From Neobacillus sp. SuZ13 (GTDB lineage: Bacteria > Bacillota > Bacilli > Bacillales > Cytobacillaceae), in contig NZ_CP126107.1 of the NCBI RefSeq assembly GCF_030123365.1, positions 5,507,501 to 5,571,500 of the forward strand: a stretch of DNA of 64,000 bases, given 5' to 3'. The first letter of the stretch is position 1. Each line of letters starts with the position of its first letter. A program made the position numbers and the translations under genes. Of this stretch, positions 42,507-51,431 are shown piece after piece. The notes beneath the pieces are model-generated. The model saw only the letters and a program-made list of their open reading frames with translations. It searched no databases and was not told where the DNA came from.

Positions 42507-43961
42507 TTATTGCTTGCTCTTCCATTCGTCAAATTGCTTTTGAATTTCTTTTAAGACTTTGTTAATTCCAGCTTCTTTTAACTTCTTATTATATTTTGGC
42601 AAGTACTCTTCTGGGTCAACAGAACCTGTTGCCAATGCCGGATAGAATTCTTTTGAAATATTCGTAATCGATGCAAGCTCAGATCTTACAGAGTCACTGT
42701 TAAAATGGAAACCAAGGGTTGGCGCTGGTTTGGCAGATGTGTTAAACTCTTCGAATTTATCCCATTTATCTTTAGGATCATTTTCATACAAATCCAAAAC
42801 AAAGAAGTTTCCAAGTGAATAAGATGGAACATTATAACGATCGATACGTGCTGGAAGGTCTTTAATCTTTCCGTCGTCATTTTTTTCGTAATGAACACCT
42901 TCAATCCCTTTGTCAACAAGATTACGAAGATATGGGTCTGTGTTAAGCAGGGTCAGGAACTCCATTGCTTTCTCAGGATTCTTGGAAGTGGCTGAGATGG
43001 CCTGAATGGAACCGGATACAGAATCATTAATGGTAATCGGATCTTCAGCCGGAACGGAAACAACATCATATTTAGCCGAGCGCGACCACAATAAATCAGC
43101 ATATGGCTGAGAATCACCCATGCGGACAAACCAGTTTTCTACATCCATTGGCCAGCTGTCTTTACTTGTCGCTGCATCTTCTTTAAGAAATCCAGCCTTA
43201 TAATATTGATGCATAGTTTTATAGGTTTTCATCGTTAAATCAGATTCAAATTGGTTGATCACATGGTCTCGATCGCCTTCCATCGCAAAGGCAAATGGCA
43301 TTTCATTATTAAAGATATAATCATATGGCAGATAGGCTTTGAATGTCGCCATTGGAGTGACGCCAGGTTCATTCTCTTTAATGGTTTTCAGCATTGGTTC
43401 AAGATCTTCCAAGCTTTTTACTTTTGAAAGATCAAAGTGGTATTTGTCTACAAGGCGTTTATTAAAGGTATAAACCGATTGTCTAGCTGCCTCTTTATTA
43501 GTAGGAACGCCATAAATTTTCCCATTAACTTTAATTCCTTCTAACAACGCAGGATTAAGAGTCTCTTTAAGTTCTTTGCCCTCTTTTCCTAACATATCGT
43601 CAATGTCCTTAAATGCACCTTTTTGGGCATTTTGAACGTAAGAGGTACCATTCGTAAAGATAATATCAAAGGGTTCCCCGGAATTGATCATCACTTGCGA
43701 TTTTTGATCCCAATCACCCCAGTCAATTTGCGTCATTTTCACTGTGGCATTAATTTTTTCCTTTGTATACTTGTTGACTTCTGCAAAGACTTTTTCAGTA
43801 TCTTTTTGCGGGGTTCCAATGGTGTACCATTTAATTTCATAAGGTGCGCCATTTTTACCGCCCTTTTCTGATGTGGCACTGTCTTTGCTGGTGCAGGCAG
43901 ATAGAAGGGTTCCAGCTGCCAAAACGGATGCGAGAATAATACCTAACTTCTTTTTCTTCAT
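42507..43961 (-). CDS. Carbohydrate ABC transporter substrate-binding lipoprotein
   Basis: 484 aa. MKKKKLGIILASVLAAGTL followed by LSACTS is a lipoprotein signal. The mature part belongs to the LipO/LplA-type extracellular binding proteins (IKWYTIGTPQKDTEKVFAEVNKYT, IDWGDWDQKSQVMINSGEPFDIIFTNGTSY, the YGVPTNKE loop). Family 1 oligosaccharide receptors with this profile include NgtS of the pneumococcal N-glycan importer. It is third in the permease-permease-receptor operon. The substrate, probably a trimmed N-glycan, is inferred from the hydrolases encoded nearby. Confidence 0.9.
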   Translation of the reverse strand: MKKKKLGIILASVLAAGTLLSACTSKDSATSEKGGKNGAPYEIKWYTIGTPQKDTEKVFAEVNKYTKEKINATVKMTQIDWGDWDQKSQVMINSGEPFDIIFTNGTSYVQNAQKGAFKDIDDMLGKEGKELKETLNPALLEGIKVNGKIYGVPTNKEAARQSVYTFNKRLVDKYHFDLSKVKSLEDLEPMLKTIKENEPGVTPMATFKAYLPYDYIFNNEMPFAFAMEGDRDHVINQFESDLTMKTYKTMHQYYKAGFLKEDAATSKDSWPMDVENWFVRMGDSQPYADLLWSRSAKYDVVSVPAEDPITINDSVSGSIQAISATSKNPEKAMEFLTLLNTDPYLRNLVDKGIEGVHYEKNDDGKIKDLPARIDRYNVPSYSLGNFFVLDLYENDPKDKWDKFEEFNTSAKPAPTLGFHFNSDSVRSELASITNISKEFYPALATGSVDPEEYLPKYNKKLKEAGINKVLKEIQKQFDEWKSKQ

Positions 43962-43984
43962 TCCTCTTCTCCTCTTTCTGTTGA

Positions 43985-44974
43985 TTATTCTTTAACGCCG
44001 CCAATCGTCAGTCCGCTAATAAAGTACTTTTGGAAGAACGGGTACGAGACTGCGATTGGTAAGGTGGCAATAACAACCATGGCCATTTTGGCTGATTCTT
44101 GCGGAATCGTATCAAATAAGCTTTGCTGCATGATAGCGACATCCATATTTTTTCTCATAAATTCAAGATTTGCCTCAATTTTCATGAGTAAAGCTTGAAG
44201 CGGCACCAGATTGGGGTTATCAATATAAAGCAAGGCTGTAAACCAGTCATTCCAATAACCCAGTGTACTAAACAAGGCGATCGTGGCAATTCCCGGTAAG
44301 GAAAGCGGGAAGATGATTTGGAAGAAGATTCTCCATTCACTTGCCCCATCGATTCTTGCCGATTCCAAAATCGATTCAGAAACGGACTTTAAGAAGAAGG
44401 TTCTCATGATGATAATGTAAAACGCATTCATCGCAAGGGGCAGGATTAGTGCCCAAACGGAATTTTTCAAATGCAGAAACTGGGTGACAACGATGTAAGT
44501 CGGCACCAGTCCGCCGCTGAAAAGCATCGTAAAGAATGCCAGAAAGGTGAAAAATCTTCGATACTTAAATTGCGGTCTTGAAATCGCGTAGGCATAAAAG
44601 GTAATCATGAACACACTGATCAAGGTACCGATAATTGTAATAAAAATCGTGACACCATAGGAGCGGAAAAAGGACTCCTTCATACCCCAGAGATAATGAT
44701 AAGCATCCAAGCTCCATTCCTTCGGGATCAATTGAAAACCGTTCCTGACAATACTTTCCTCGCTTGTAAACGAAATGATAATGACATAGATAAAAGGAAA
44801 GATACACGTAAGCGCGAGAATCCCAAGCAGCACACTAATAATAGCATTTGCGGCCGGATGCATATGTTGAGGGTTCCGATACTTCTTCCTGGTGACCCTA
44901 GGCTTCCCCTCTTTTATTTCTTCTACTGGTTTTGAAATAAGAAGCGTTGATTGGGTTTGTTCTAGTTTTGGCAT
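43985..44974 (-). CDS. Carbohydrate ABC transporter permease (YtcP-like)
   Basis: 329 aa with six transmembrane segments and a longer than usual charged N-terminal tail (about 45 aa). The coupling motif EASRIDGASEWRIFFQIIFPLSLPGIATIALF-like block (ESARIDGASEWRIFFQII) and the C-terminal YFISGLTIGGVKE are typical of YtcP. It forms the channel with the LplB-like partner. The nearest GGAGG is 23 nt upstream of the ATG with a small GC-rich hairpin (around 44980-44995) between them, which could reduce translation. Confidence 0.9.
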   Translation of the reverse strand: MPKLEQTQSTLLISKPVEEIKEGKPRVTRKKYRNPQHMHPAANAIISVLLGILALTCIFPFIYVIIISFTSEESIVRNGFQLIPKEWSLDAYHYLWGMKESFFRSYGVTIFITIIGTLISVFMITFYAYAISRPQFKYRRFFTFLAFFTMLFSGGLVPTYIVVTQFLHLKNSVWALILPLAMNAFYIIIMRTFFLKSVSESILESARIDGASEWRIFFQIIFPLSLPGIATIALFSTLGYWNDWFTALLYIDNPNLVPLQALLMKIEANLEFMRKNMDVAIMQQSLFDTIPQESAKMAMVVIATLPIAVSYPFFQKYFISGLTIGGVKE

Positions 44975-45022
44975 ATCATTAGCCGCCGGGCGACTTTTCC
45001 TCCCTTCTTAAAGAAATGAACA

Positions 45023-45952
45023 TTAAAACAAGGCACTTTCCTCATCCACTTTACGGACAATGTAGTTGGTAATGATCACGAGGATAAATCCAACAGCTGA
45101 CTGGTATAGACCTGCAGCCGTACTCATGCCGATATCCCCCAGATTCATAAGACCTCGGTATACGAAGGTATCAATGACATTTGTCACCCCATATAGAGCT
45201 CCCGAATCTCTTGGCACTTGATAAAACAATCCGAAATCCGAGTTGAAGATCCGCCCAATATTCATGATGGTCAGGATAATCATTAATGGCTTGAGCATTG
45301 GCAGGGTAACATGTTTAATCTGCTTCCATTTTGAAGCGCCATCAATCATCGCTGCCTCATAATACGTCCGGTCAATCCCGACAATGGAGGCTAAGTAAAC
45401 GATACTGCCGTAACCAACGCCCTTCCACATGCTCATGAATACGAGAATAAATGGCCAATATTTCGATTCGCTATACCACGATATAGGGTCGACATGGAAC
45501 CAGCCAAGAATATGATTTAACAAACCGTGTTCCGTACTTAAGAAAGTGAAGACAAAATAACTGCCGATAACCCATGAAATAAAATGCGGGAACAAGATAG
45601 AGGTTTGGTAAACCTTCGACAGCCTCTTATTGATTAACTCACTGAGCAAGACAGCTGTTGCAACCGCCGTTACTAGCCCTAATACGATAAAGACAAGATT
45701 GTAGAGGATGGTATTTCTGGTAATGATCCAGGCATCATTTGTACTGAATAAATATTTGAAGTTGTCAAAGCCAACCCATTCACTATTCATGACACTGGCA
45801 AAAAATCCATCGGGATCAATTCGGAACTTTTTAAAGGCCAATACCTGTCCAAACATCGGCAAATATGAAAATAGGAGCAGCCAAATTGTTCCTGGTAACA
45901 CCATAAGCAGCCAAACTCGATTTTTATAGAGATCGCTTAATATCCTTTTCAT
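45023..45952 (-). CDS. Carbohydrate ABC transporter permease (LplB-like)
   Basis: 309 aa with six transmembrane segments, start behind GGAGGGAGGAG. WLLLFSYLPMFGQVLAFKKF and the coupling motif YEAAMIDGASKWKQIKHVTLP mark the LplB branch. It is the first gene of the importer operon. No ATPase gene is present in the window; Bacillus CUT1 importers commonly share the MsmX ATPase encoded elsewhere. Confidence 0.9.
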   Translation of the reverse strand: MKRILSDLYKNRVWLLMVLPGTIWLLLFSYLPMFGQVLAFKKFRIDPDGFFASVMNSEWVGFDNFKYLFSTNDAWIITRNTILYNLVFIVLGLVTAVATAVLLSELINKRLSKVYQTSILFPHFISWVIGSYFVFTFLSTEHGLLNHILGWFHVDPISWYSESKYWPFILVFMSMWKGVGYGSIVYLASIVGIDRTYYEAAMIDGASKWKQIKHVTLPMLKPLMIILTIMNIGRIFNSDFGLFYQVPRDSGALYGVTNVIDTFVYRGLMNLGDIGMSTAAGLYQSAVGFILVIITNYIVRKVDEESALF

Positions 45953-45975
45953 GTTTCTCCTCCCTCCGAATGTTA

Positions 45976-45989
45976 TGTAAGCACTTCCA
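45976..45989 (-). promoter_or_regulatory. Possible cre site before the importer operon
   Basis: TGTAAGCACTTCCA fits cre at 13 of 14 positions (CA instead of CG in the centre), 24 bp upstream of the lplB-like start. Confidence 0.4.
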
Positions 45990-46080
45990 TACCTTTATTT
46001 TATAGGGAAAAGAGACCTAATCATAGTTGACTAATTTGGGATTAAGTGCAAAAATCTTAGAATTTAGTTCTATAAAATGA

Positions 46081-46112
46081 AAGAACCGACTGAAACGGTC
46101 CAGTCGGTTCTT
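46081..46112 (-). terminator. Terminator behind the GH84 pair
   Basis: AAGAACCGACTG (46081-46092) pairs with CAGTCGGTTCTT (46101-46112); T-rich on both sides, so bidirectional. It separates the GH84 operon from the importer operon. Confidence 0.8.
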
Positions 46113-46178
46113 TTTTGTGCTATAAAACTCGAAAAGTCTTCACTCCAGAGAAACCTTGCCACTAAACAGCTTCTGCTC

Positions 46179-48752
46179 CTAGTTTTTCTCTTCTGGGGAT
46201 ATAACGAGAACGACCCCGTTTTCGATTTGAATGGATGTTCCGATCGTGGTATTGTCTCGCAGCCAGTCATTCGCGTGAATGCTTAGGACATATCCGTTTT
46301 TCGGGATGGCAGAATTATTCCCCCCTCTTTTAACAACTTTCCCATCGATTACGGTGATTTCATATCCCCATGGGTTTGTTCGGGTCGTCTCACAATAGAC
46401 AGGCGTATACTGAATCAGCTGACCAGCTCCACGAGATTTATTTACCCCATCTAACATTCGATAATCGACCACATCAAGGTCTCTCCACATGCTATTGATT
46501 AAGAACAGCTTAATAACTTCTTTTCCAATTTCCTGCGGCTGCTGATACGCCTGCATCATTAAGGTTTTTAAGGTATCTTTATACGAATTAGCTTCATCGG
46601 TCTTTCCGTTTTTGTCAGCCATTAAATAGTGTAAAGCAACTTCTCCAGCTTCACCATAGATGGTAAGATTCTGAAGGAAAGGGTCAATGGCAGTTAAAAA
46701 GGCTTCATTATCAATGTCTTTGCGAATAGTTTCTGGAATTTGCTGCAGCTCTTTAAATTCTGTAATTAACTGCTCGGCTTCTTGGCTGCCACCCCTGCCT
46801 TCATACGCTTTCCAGAACTGATCAATGACCGGCTGCAGCGTAAGTTCTAATGGCGGTACCACTAAGGCACTTTTCACTAAGAATGGTTTGATGACACCTT
46901 GCCCCACCTTTTGAGGGATCTGTTCGGATTGATTGAACAAGGTAATCAGCTGTTTCCTATATACAGATGCCTGGTCGGTATGGCCATTTTTCTGAGCCAT
47001 CACATATTGAACAGCCGTTTCTCCCGCCTTACCATAGATATTTAACTTTTCTACATAAGGTTTTATTTCCTGAAGGAACTTTTTATTGTCCATTTCCTGC
47101 TGAAGTTTAGCTGGAGCATGTTGAATCTTTTTAAATTCAGCGATTAACTGTTCTGCTGCTTGATCGGCATCACCTGCCACATAGGCCTTCCAGAACGCAT
47201 CGATCAATGGCGTTAAGGTAAGGGACTCTGTTGAATTAATCGGTGAGGAATACATATTCTCCGCTACGGTTTTTAGCGTTTCTGCGGCCTCTCCACCAAA
47301 GGATTGAATACTGCGCTTCCATGAATCGATTGGGTCATAGGCAGCCGGGTTCCAAGTATAATCCGCAATCGTGTACAAAGGAATTTTGGAAGCTTCGGCT
47401 TCGTTCATTGGATTTGCCGTTAACCCGGCAACTCCATGCTTGGATAAATCAGCATCACGTCCTACAATAGGACCGAGGAACAAGCTATTCCGGTCATAGT
47501 CGTTTACTGGGTAATTGTCCCATAATAACATATCGTGTTTAAATACTCCGTGAACCTCATCCGCTTCTTCGGCAGCGACCTGCTCTGAAACAACCTTTTG
47601 ACCTGTCCACATAACAACCGTGTCCTTGTCAAGTAATTCAGCAAATCGATCACGGTAAGGAGATGGCCCGTTTCCGGAATAATCCGTCGGAACGGTTATC
47701 AACCGCTCGGCCCCCTCATGGGTATTGATAAATTCTTCTGTAAACCGATTTAACAGATAAGCATGTGCAGCAGCAACCGGATTTGTATCTCCTGCAAATT
47801 TTTCCCGATCTTGCTGGCAGCTTAAGTTCATATCAATATCATCTAGAAAAATCGCATAGGAGCGGACACCCAAGTCCCACATCGTGTCCATCTTCTTTTC
47901 TAGCAAGGCGAAATCTTGATCCCCGGAATAGCAGATGGATTGACCTGGGGACAGCGAGAAAGTGAATTTCACATGATTCTCTTTGGCCTTTTCAATCAGC
48001 TCTGTAATTTCCGCTAATTCTGCTTCTGGGTAAGGATCACGCCAGTTCTCGCGATGATAAGGATCATCCTTCGGAGCGTAAATATACGTATTCAGTTTAT
48101 TTTCTCCGTAGAATTCCAGCTGGGAGATTCTGTCCTCATGTGTCCATGGCGGGCCATAGAACCCTTCGATGGAGCCGCGAATCGGCATTTCCGGCCAGTC
48201 ATGAATTTCTGCCTCCGGAATCCAATCTCTTCCTTCCCGCTCTTGTATCAAGTGTTTGAACGTTTTGGCCGCATAATACGTTCCCGCCTTGTCCTTCCCG
48301 GCAAGAACAATCTGATTCTTTCCTTTTTGCTTGGATACTAATACATATCCCTCATCCTTTAAAGATTCAGGTCCTACTACTCCCATCTGATCTAAGACAG
48401 CGGCTGAATCCTTATTTTCCGAAGGCCCGCCGACCCAGATGGTTACAGGGGTTGTTACCTTCTCCCCTGCATGAATACGGACAATCTGTTTTACGTCCGC
48501 AGCCTCCAATGCCTCAACAACTTCGTTGATAGCTTGTTCATCCGTTTTCTTGTCTACCACAATTCCGACATTTGGTGTCAGCGGAAACCCTTTATCTGAT
48601 ATTTTTAGCTCTTGCGGTGTTGGATTCAAGGCAAAGTCTCCTCTGCCTGCCGCCGACGCCTGTCCGGTTCCATTTGGAAACGCTGACAGAGTACACAGCC
48701 CGAACGTAACACAAACCGCTAACACCTGTTTTCCATGTTTTAAAAAAGACAT
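46179..48752 (-). CDS. Secreted GH84 beta-N-acetylglucosaminidase with duplicated helical domain (paralogue A)
   Basis: 857 aa from the ATG at 48752 behind GAGGAGG; a longer frame to 48809 runs through a repeat and has no ribosome site. Signal peptide MSFLKHGKQVLAVCVTFGLC..QASA, GH20b-like N domain, and a GH84 barrel (about 190-490) with RGSIEGFYGPPWTHEDR, YIYAPKDDPYHRENWR and the catalytic Asp pair in FLDDID. After it a helical domain occurs twice in tandem (about 505-630 and 633-755; compare LIDAFWKAY with VIDQFWKAY and IYGKAGETAVQYVMA with IYGEAGEVALHYLMA). The C-terminal ~95 aa are beta-rich and unrecognised. GH84 removes beta-linked GlcNAc by substrate-assisted catalysis. Confidence 0.9.
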   Translation of the reverse strand: MSFLKHGKQVLAVCVTFGLCTLSAFPNGTGQASAAGRGDFALNPTPQELKISDKGFPLTPNVGIVVDKKTDEQAINEVVEALEAADVKQIVRIHAGEKVTTPVTIWVGGPSENKDSAAVLDQMGVVGPESLKDEGYVLVSKQKGKNQIVLAGKDKAGTYYAAKTFKHLIQEREGRDWIPEAEIHDWPEMPIRGSIEGFYGPPWTHEDRISQLEFYGENKLNTYIYAPKDDPYHRENWRDPYPEAELAEITELIEKAKENHVKFTFSLSPGQSICYSGDQDFALLEKKMDTMWDLGVRSYAIFLDDIDMNLSCQQDREKFAGDTNPVAAAHAYLLNRFTEEFINTHEGAERLITVPTDYSGNGPSPYRDRFAELLDKDTVVMWTGQKVVSEQVAAEEADEVHGVFKHDMLLWDNYPVNDYDRNSLFLGPIVGRDADLSKHGVAGLTANPMNEAEASKIPLYTIADYTWNPAAYDPIDSWKRSIQSFGGEAAETLKTVAENMYSSPINSTESLTLTPLIDAFWKAYVAGDADQAAEQLIAEFKKIQHAPAKLQQEMDNKKFLQEIKPYVEKLNIYGKAGETAVQYVMAQKNGHTDQASVYRKQLITLFNQSEQIPQKVGQGVIKPFLVKSALVVPPLELTLQPVIDQFWKAYEGRGGSQEAEQLITEFKELQQIPETIRKDIDNEAFLTAIDPFLQNLTIYGEAGEVALHYLMADKNGKTDEANSYKDTLKTLMMQAYQQPQEIGKEVIKLFLINSMWRDLDVVDYRMLDGVNKSRGAGQLIQYTPVYCETTRTNPWGYEITVIDGKVVKRGGNNSAIPKNGYVLSIHANDWLRDNTTIGTSIQIENGVVLVISPEEKN

Positions 48753-48766
48753 TCTGTTTATCCTCC

Positions 48767-48780
48767 TCAAATCGCTTCCA
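48767..48780 (-). promoter_or_regulatory. cre-like sequence between the GH84 genes
   Basis: TGGAAGCGATTTGA (minus strand) matches 13 of 14 cre positions and overlaps the ribosome site of paralogue A. No promoter is visible there, so a regulatory role is doubtful. Confidence 0.3.
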
Positions 48781-48784
48781 GTAA

Positions 48785-48804
48785 GGACGGTTCTTGAACC
48801 GTCC
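48785..48804. repeat. Intergenic hairpin element (GGGGACGGTTCT type), copy 3
   Basis: GGACGGTTC TT GAACCGTCC, a perfect 20-bp palindrome followed by CCC, 17 bp after the GH84 paralogue B stop. Same core as the copies at 30.9 and 31.9 kb. Confidence 0.75.
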
Positions 48805-48820
48805 CCCACGTTACCATATC

Positions 48821-51157
48821 TTAGTTTTGTGATGCAAAGACGCTGAATTCGTACAGAGAGTAGCCCCAGCTGCTTGAACGTTTGATGCCTTGCATTTTAA
48901 CGTATCGAGCTTCGACGGCAGGGAACTGAATTTCATCGGTTCCCCCGTTGCTGTTTAGCTCTGTGTAAACATCTGTCCACTGACTCCCGTCGTTTGACAC
49001 TTGAATTTTATATTGTTTTCCATAGGCAGATTCCCAGTATAATTTCACTTTATCAATGGAATACACTTGCCCAAGGTCGACGCTGAGCCATTGATTATCA
49101 GTGTACAAGGAGGCCCATCTAGTATTGTTGTTCCCGTCTACGGCCAGGTTTGGCGTTAGCCAGCTGACTTCACTCGAAGAAGCGTCAGCTTTTTTCCCTT
49201 CCGCTATATTTTTCCCGTTAAGCGCCCGCTCCAGGAAGGTGGGAACCACGCCTATACTCAGCTTCTGTGGGATTTCGTTTATCGCTGTCATCGATTGCTG
49301 GAGCACCATGCGCTTCGCAGCAGCCATAGCCGTATCCCCACTCTGCCCTGCCAGCACCATGTTAACGGCTGACTCACCTGCTTGTCCATATAGCTCCAGC
49401 TTATTTAAATACCCGGCGACCTCCTCCAAGAAGTTGGGATTATCCACCTGCTCCCGCAGCTGCTTAGCGGCCTGCTCCATTTTGCCGAATTCCTGTAACA
49501 AGGCCTTGCCAGCCACGGAAACTGCCTGACTGTCCTTTGCTTCTTCTGCCAGCCAAAATTGCTCGATTAGCGGCTTTACTCTTTCCGACACCGGCTCCCG
49601 GTTGTTATTGAGACTCGTAGCATACGAGGCTTCCACAAAGAGATTTAAAGGTTCATAGGCTGCTCCGGCAAATTCCTTCAGACTCCGCTTCAGCGAATCA
49701 GCCGGATCATAGGCTTCAGGGTTCCACGTATAATCGGCAACGGTAAACAGTGGAATTTTTGAAGCTTCTGCCTCATTCATTGGATTGGCTGTTAAGCCAA
49801 TCACACCATGTTCAGGCGTTAAATCCGAATCCCGGCCTGTCAGCGGCGCTAGGAACAAGCGGTTGCGATCAAAATCATTCACCGGATAGTTATCCCAAAT
49901 CAGCAAATCGTGTTTAAAAATCCCATGAATTTTATCGGCATCCTGTGACGTAATCGTAGGAGCAACGACACCAATTCCTGTCCATTGAACAATAATGTCA
50001 GACTGAACTAGCTCAGCAAAACGTTCACGGTAAGGAGTGGTTCCCGCCTGATAATAGTCTGTCGGCACCGTGATTAAGCTCTCCGCACCGTTGTGTTTTT
50101 TAATAAATTCTTCGTTAAATCGATTTAATAGATACGCCTGTGCCGCTGCCGGCGGGTTCGGATCTCCGCCAAACATTGCCCTGTCTTCAGGGGAATGGAG
50201 ACTCGGGTCAATATCATCAAGGTATAAGGCAAACGATCTCACGCCTATATCCCACATGGATTGGGCCTTTTGGATTAATGCCTTCAGGTCCGAATCACTG
50301 GAATAGGTGATTGTATTCCCAGGCGAAATGGCGAATGTAAAGGTGACATGGTTTTCTTGTGCGGTTTGGACAAGTTCGGCAAGCTCCGCTATCTTATCCG
50401 CAGGATACGGCTCTTTCCATTTTTCCCGGTGGTAAGGGTCATCCTTCGGAGCATAAATATAGCTGTTCATCTTATGCTCACCGTAAAATGCGATCTGACG
50501 CAACCGATCCTCGTGTGACCATGGCGCACCATAAAAACCTTCAATTGAGCCCCTGATCGGCATCGTAGGCCAGTCCTTAATTTCCACCTCAGGAATCCAA
50601 TCCGTTCCTTTCCGTTTGACAATGATTTGTTCGAAGGTTTGGGTCCCGTAATACGTCCCTGCCTCATCATGTCCGGATATAACAATATGTTTTTTATCCT
50701 GGGTGCCGTGCTTGGAGGAGACAATATACCCCTCTTTTTTTGTCATTTCCAAATCCTCTAGGCCAGTGTGCTGCTGAATGGTTTTCAACTCGTCCGGGTC
50801 GGAGAATTCCCCCAGCCAAATGATGACAGGTACCTGGAGATTAGGATTCTTGATATCACTTTCCACAATGGTGGTAACACCTGCCTCCTTTAGGGCTTGC
50901 TTCAATTCAGCAAGCGCCGCAGGATCGGTTCCTTTTTCAGTAACCAATCCTACTTTTGGATTCAGCGGGAAACCTTTGTCTGTTTGTTCTAACGATTTCG
51001 GGATGGGGGATACAGTCATTTCGTAGGTTTCACTTGCCTTTGCTTTTCCTGCTGCTGGAATATTCAGCGGAACCAATAACCCTGATACCAAACAGGCTGA
51101 AACAACCGCCTTTAATGCTTTACTTTTTGCCACCTTTGCCACCTCTTCTTCTATCAT
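48821..51157 (-). CDS. Secreted GH84 beta-N-acetylglucosaminidase with C-terminal F5/8C domain (paralogue B)
   Basis: 778 aa from the ATG at 51157; the GTG at 51133 behind GAAGAGGTGG may be the real start, giving a cleaner signal peptide (AKSKALKAVVSACLVSG). GH20b-like domain, GH84 barrel with RGSIEGFYGAPWSHEDR, YIYAPKDDPYHREKWK and the catalytic pair in YLDDID, one copy of the helical domain (about 515-640), then a discoidin/CBM32 domain from about 645 (NLAVDGNNNTRWAS, WLSVDLGQVYSIDKV). It would act outside the cell on GlcNAc-bearing glycans. Its leader carries a RAT antiterminator, a terminator and a cre, so expression is likely induced. Confidence 0.9.
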   Translation of the reverse strand: MIEEEVAKVAKSKALKAVVSACLVSGLLVPLNIPAAGKAKASETYEMTVSPIPKSLEQTDKGFPLNPKVGLVTEKGTDPAALAELKQALKEAGVTTIVESDIKNPNLQVPVIIWLGEFSDPDELKTIQQHTGLEDLEMTKKEGYIVSSKHGTQDKKHIVISGHDEAGTYYGTQTFEQIIVKRKGTDWIPEVEIKDWPTMPIRGSIEGFYGAPWSHEDRLRQIAFYGEHKMNSYIYAPKDDPYHREKWKEPYPADKIAELAELVQTAQENHVTFTFAISPGNTITYSSDSDLKALIQKAQSMWDIGVRSFALYLDDIDPSLHSPEDRAMFGGDPNPPAAAQAYLLNRFNEEFIKKHNGAESLITVPTDYYQAGTTPYRERFAELVQSDIIVQWTGIGVVAPTITSQDADKIHGIFKHDLLIWDNYPVNDFDRNRLFLAPLTGRDSDLTPEHGVIGLTANPMNEAEASKIPLFTVADYTWNPEAYDPADSLKRSLKEFAGAAYEPLNLFVEASYATSLNNNREPVSERVKPLIEQFWLAEEAKDSQAVSVAGKALLQEFGKMEQAAKQLREQVDNPNFLEEVAGYLNKLELYGQAGESAVNMVLAGQSGDTAMAAAKRMVLQQSMTAINEIPQKLSIGVVPTFLERALNGKNIAEGKKADASSSEVSWLTPNLAVDGNNNTRWASLYTDNQWLSVDLGQVYSIDKVKLYWESAYGKQYKIQVSNDGSQWTDVYTELNSNGGTDEIQFPAVEARYVKMQGIKRSSSWGYSLYEFSVFASQN

Positions 51158-51207
51158 TTTGAAATTCTTAGGGACGAATCTCGTATTTCAAGATGTTCCG
51201 GTTTACC

Positions 51208-51221
51208 AGTAACCGCTTCCA
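51208..51221 (-). promoter_or_regulatory. cre (CcpA) site in the GH84 leader
   Basis: On the minus strand TGGAAGCGGTTACT fits the relaxed cre consensus TGNAANCGNWNNCW at every position. It lies after the terminator and before the GH84 start, a road-block position. Confidence 0.6.
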
Positions 51222-51231
51222 TCGCTTCGAC

Positions 51232-51291
51232 AAAAAAAAGCAGGACAACACCAAGCAAGGAGGAAGTCCTCCTTACAAAGCGTCGCCCTGC
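51232..51291 (-). terminator. Leader terminator of the GH84 operon, overlapping the RAT
   Basis: On the minus strand GCAGGGCGACGC pairs over 12 positions (three G-U) with GTGTTGTCCTGC and is followed by eight T. Inside it AAGGAGG ACTT CCTCCTT forms a perfect second hairpin. The 5' arm (51280-51291) shares bases with the RAT hairpin. Confidence 0.85.
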
Positions 51292-51314
51292 CTGATCGTG
51301 TCAGTAACATGCGA
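51283..51314 (-). promoter_or_regulatory. RAT (ribonucleic antiterminator) hairpin
   Basis: 32 nt on the minus strand: TCGC, ATGTTACTG, ACACGAT, CAGGCAGG, GCGA. The lower stem is TCGC/GCGA, the upper stem CTGA/TCAG, and the internal-loop blocks GTTACTG and CAGGCA are the conserved parts of Sac/Lic RATs. It excludes the terminator because they share 51283-51291. The nearest TATAAT on this strand is at 51340-51345, which would put the transcript start about 20 nt before the RAT; its -35 is poor. Confidence 0.85.
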
Positions 51315-51431
51315 AATCGTTATTCACCCTATATGGGGCATTATAGACAATAGTGTATAAGGTTCATAGGGTCGAAAATCCTATTTTTTCAAAATAAGGA
51401 AATATATATAAATTGTTGAGTAGAATTAATA

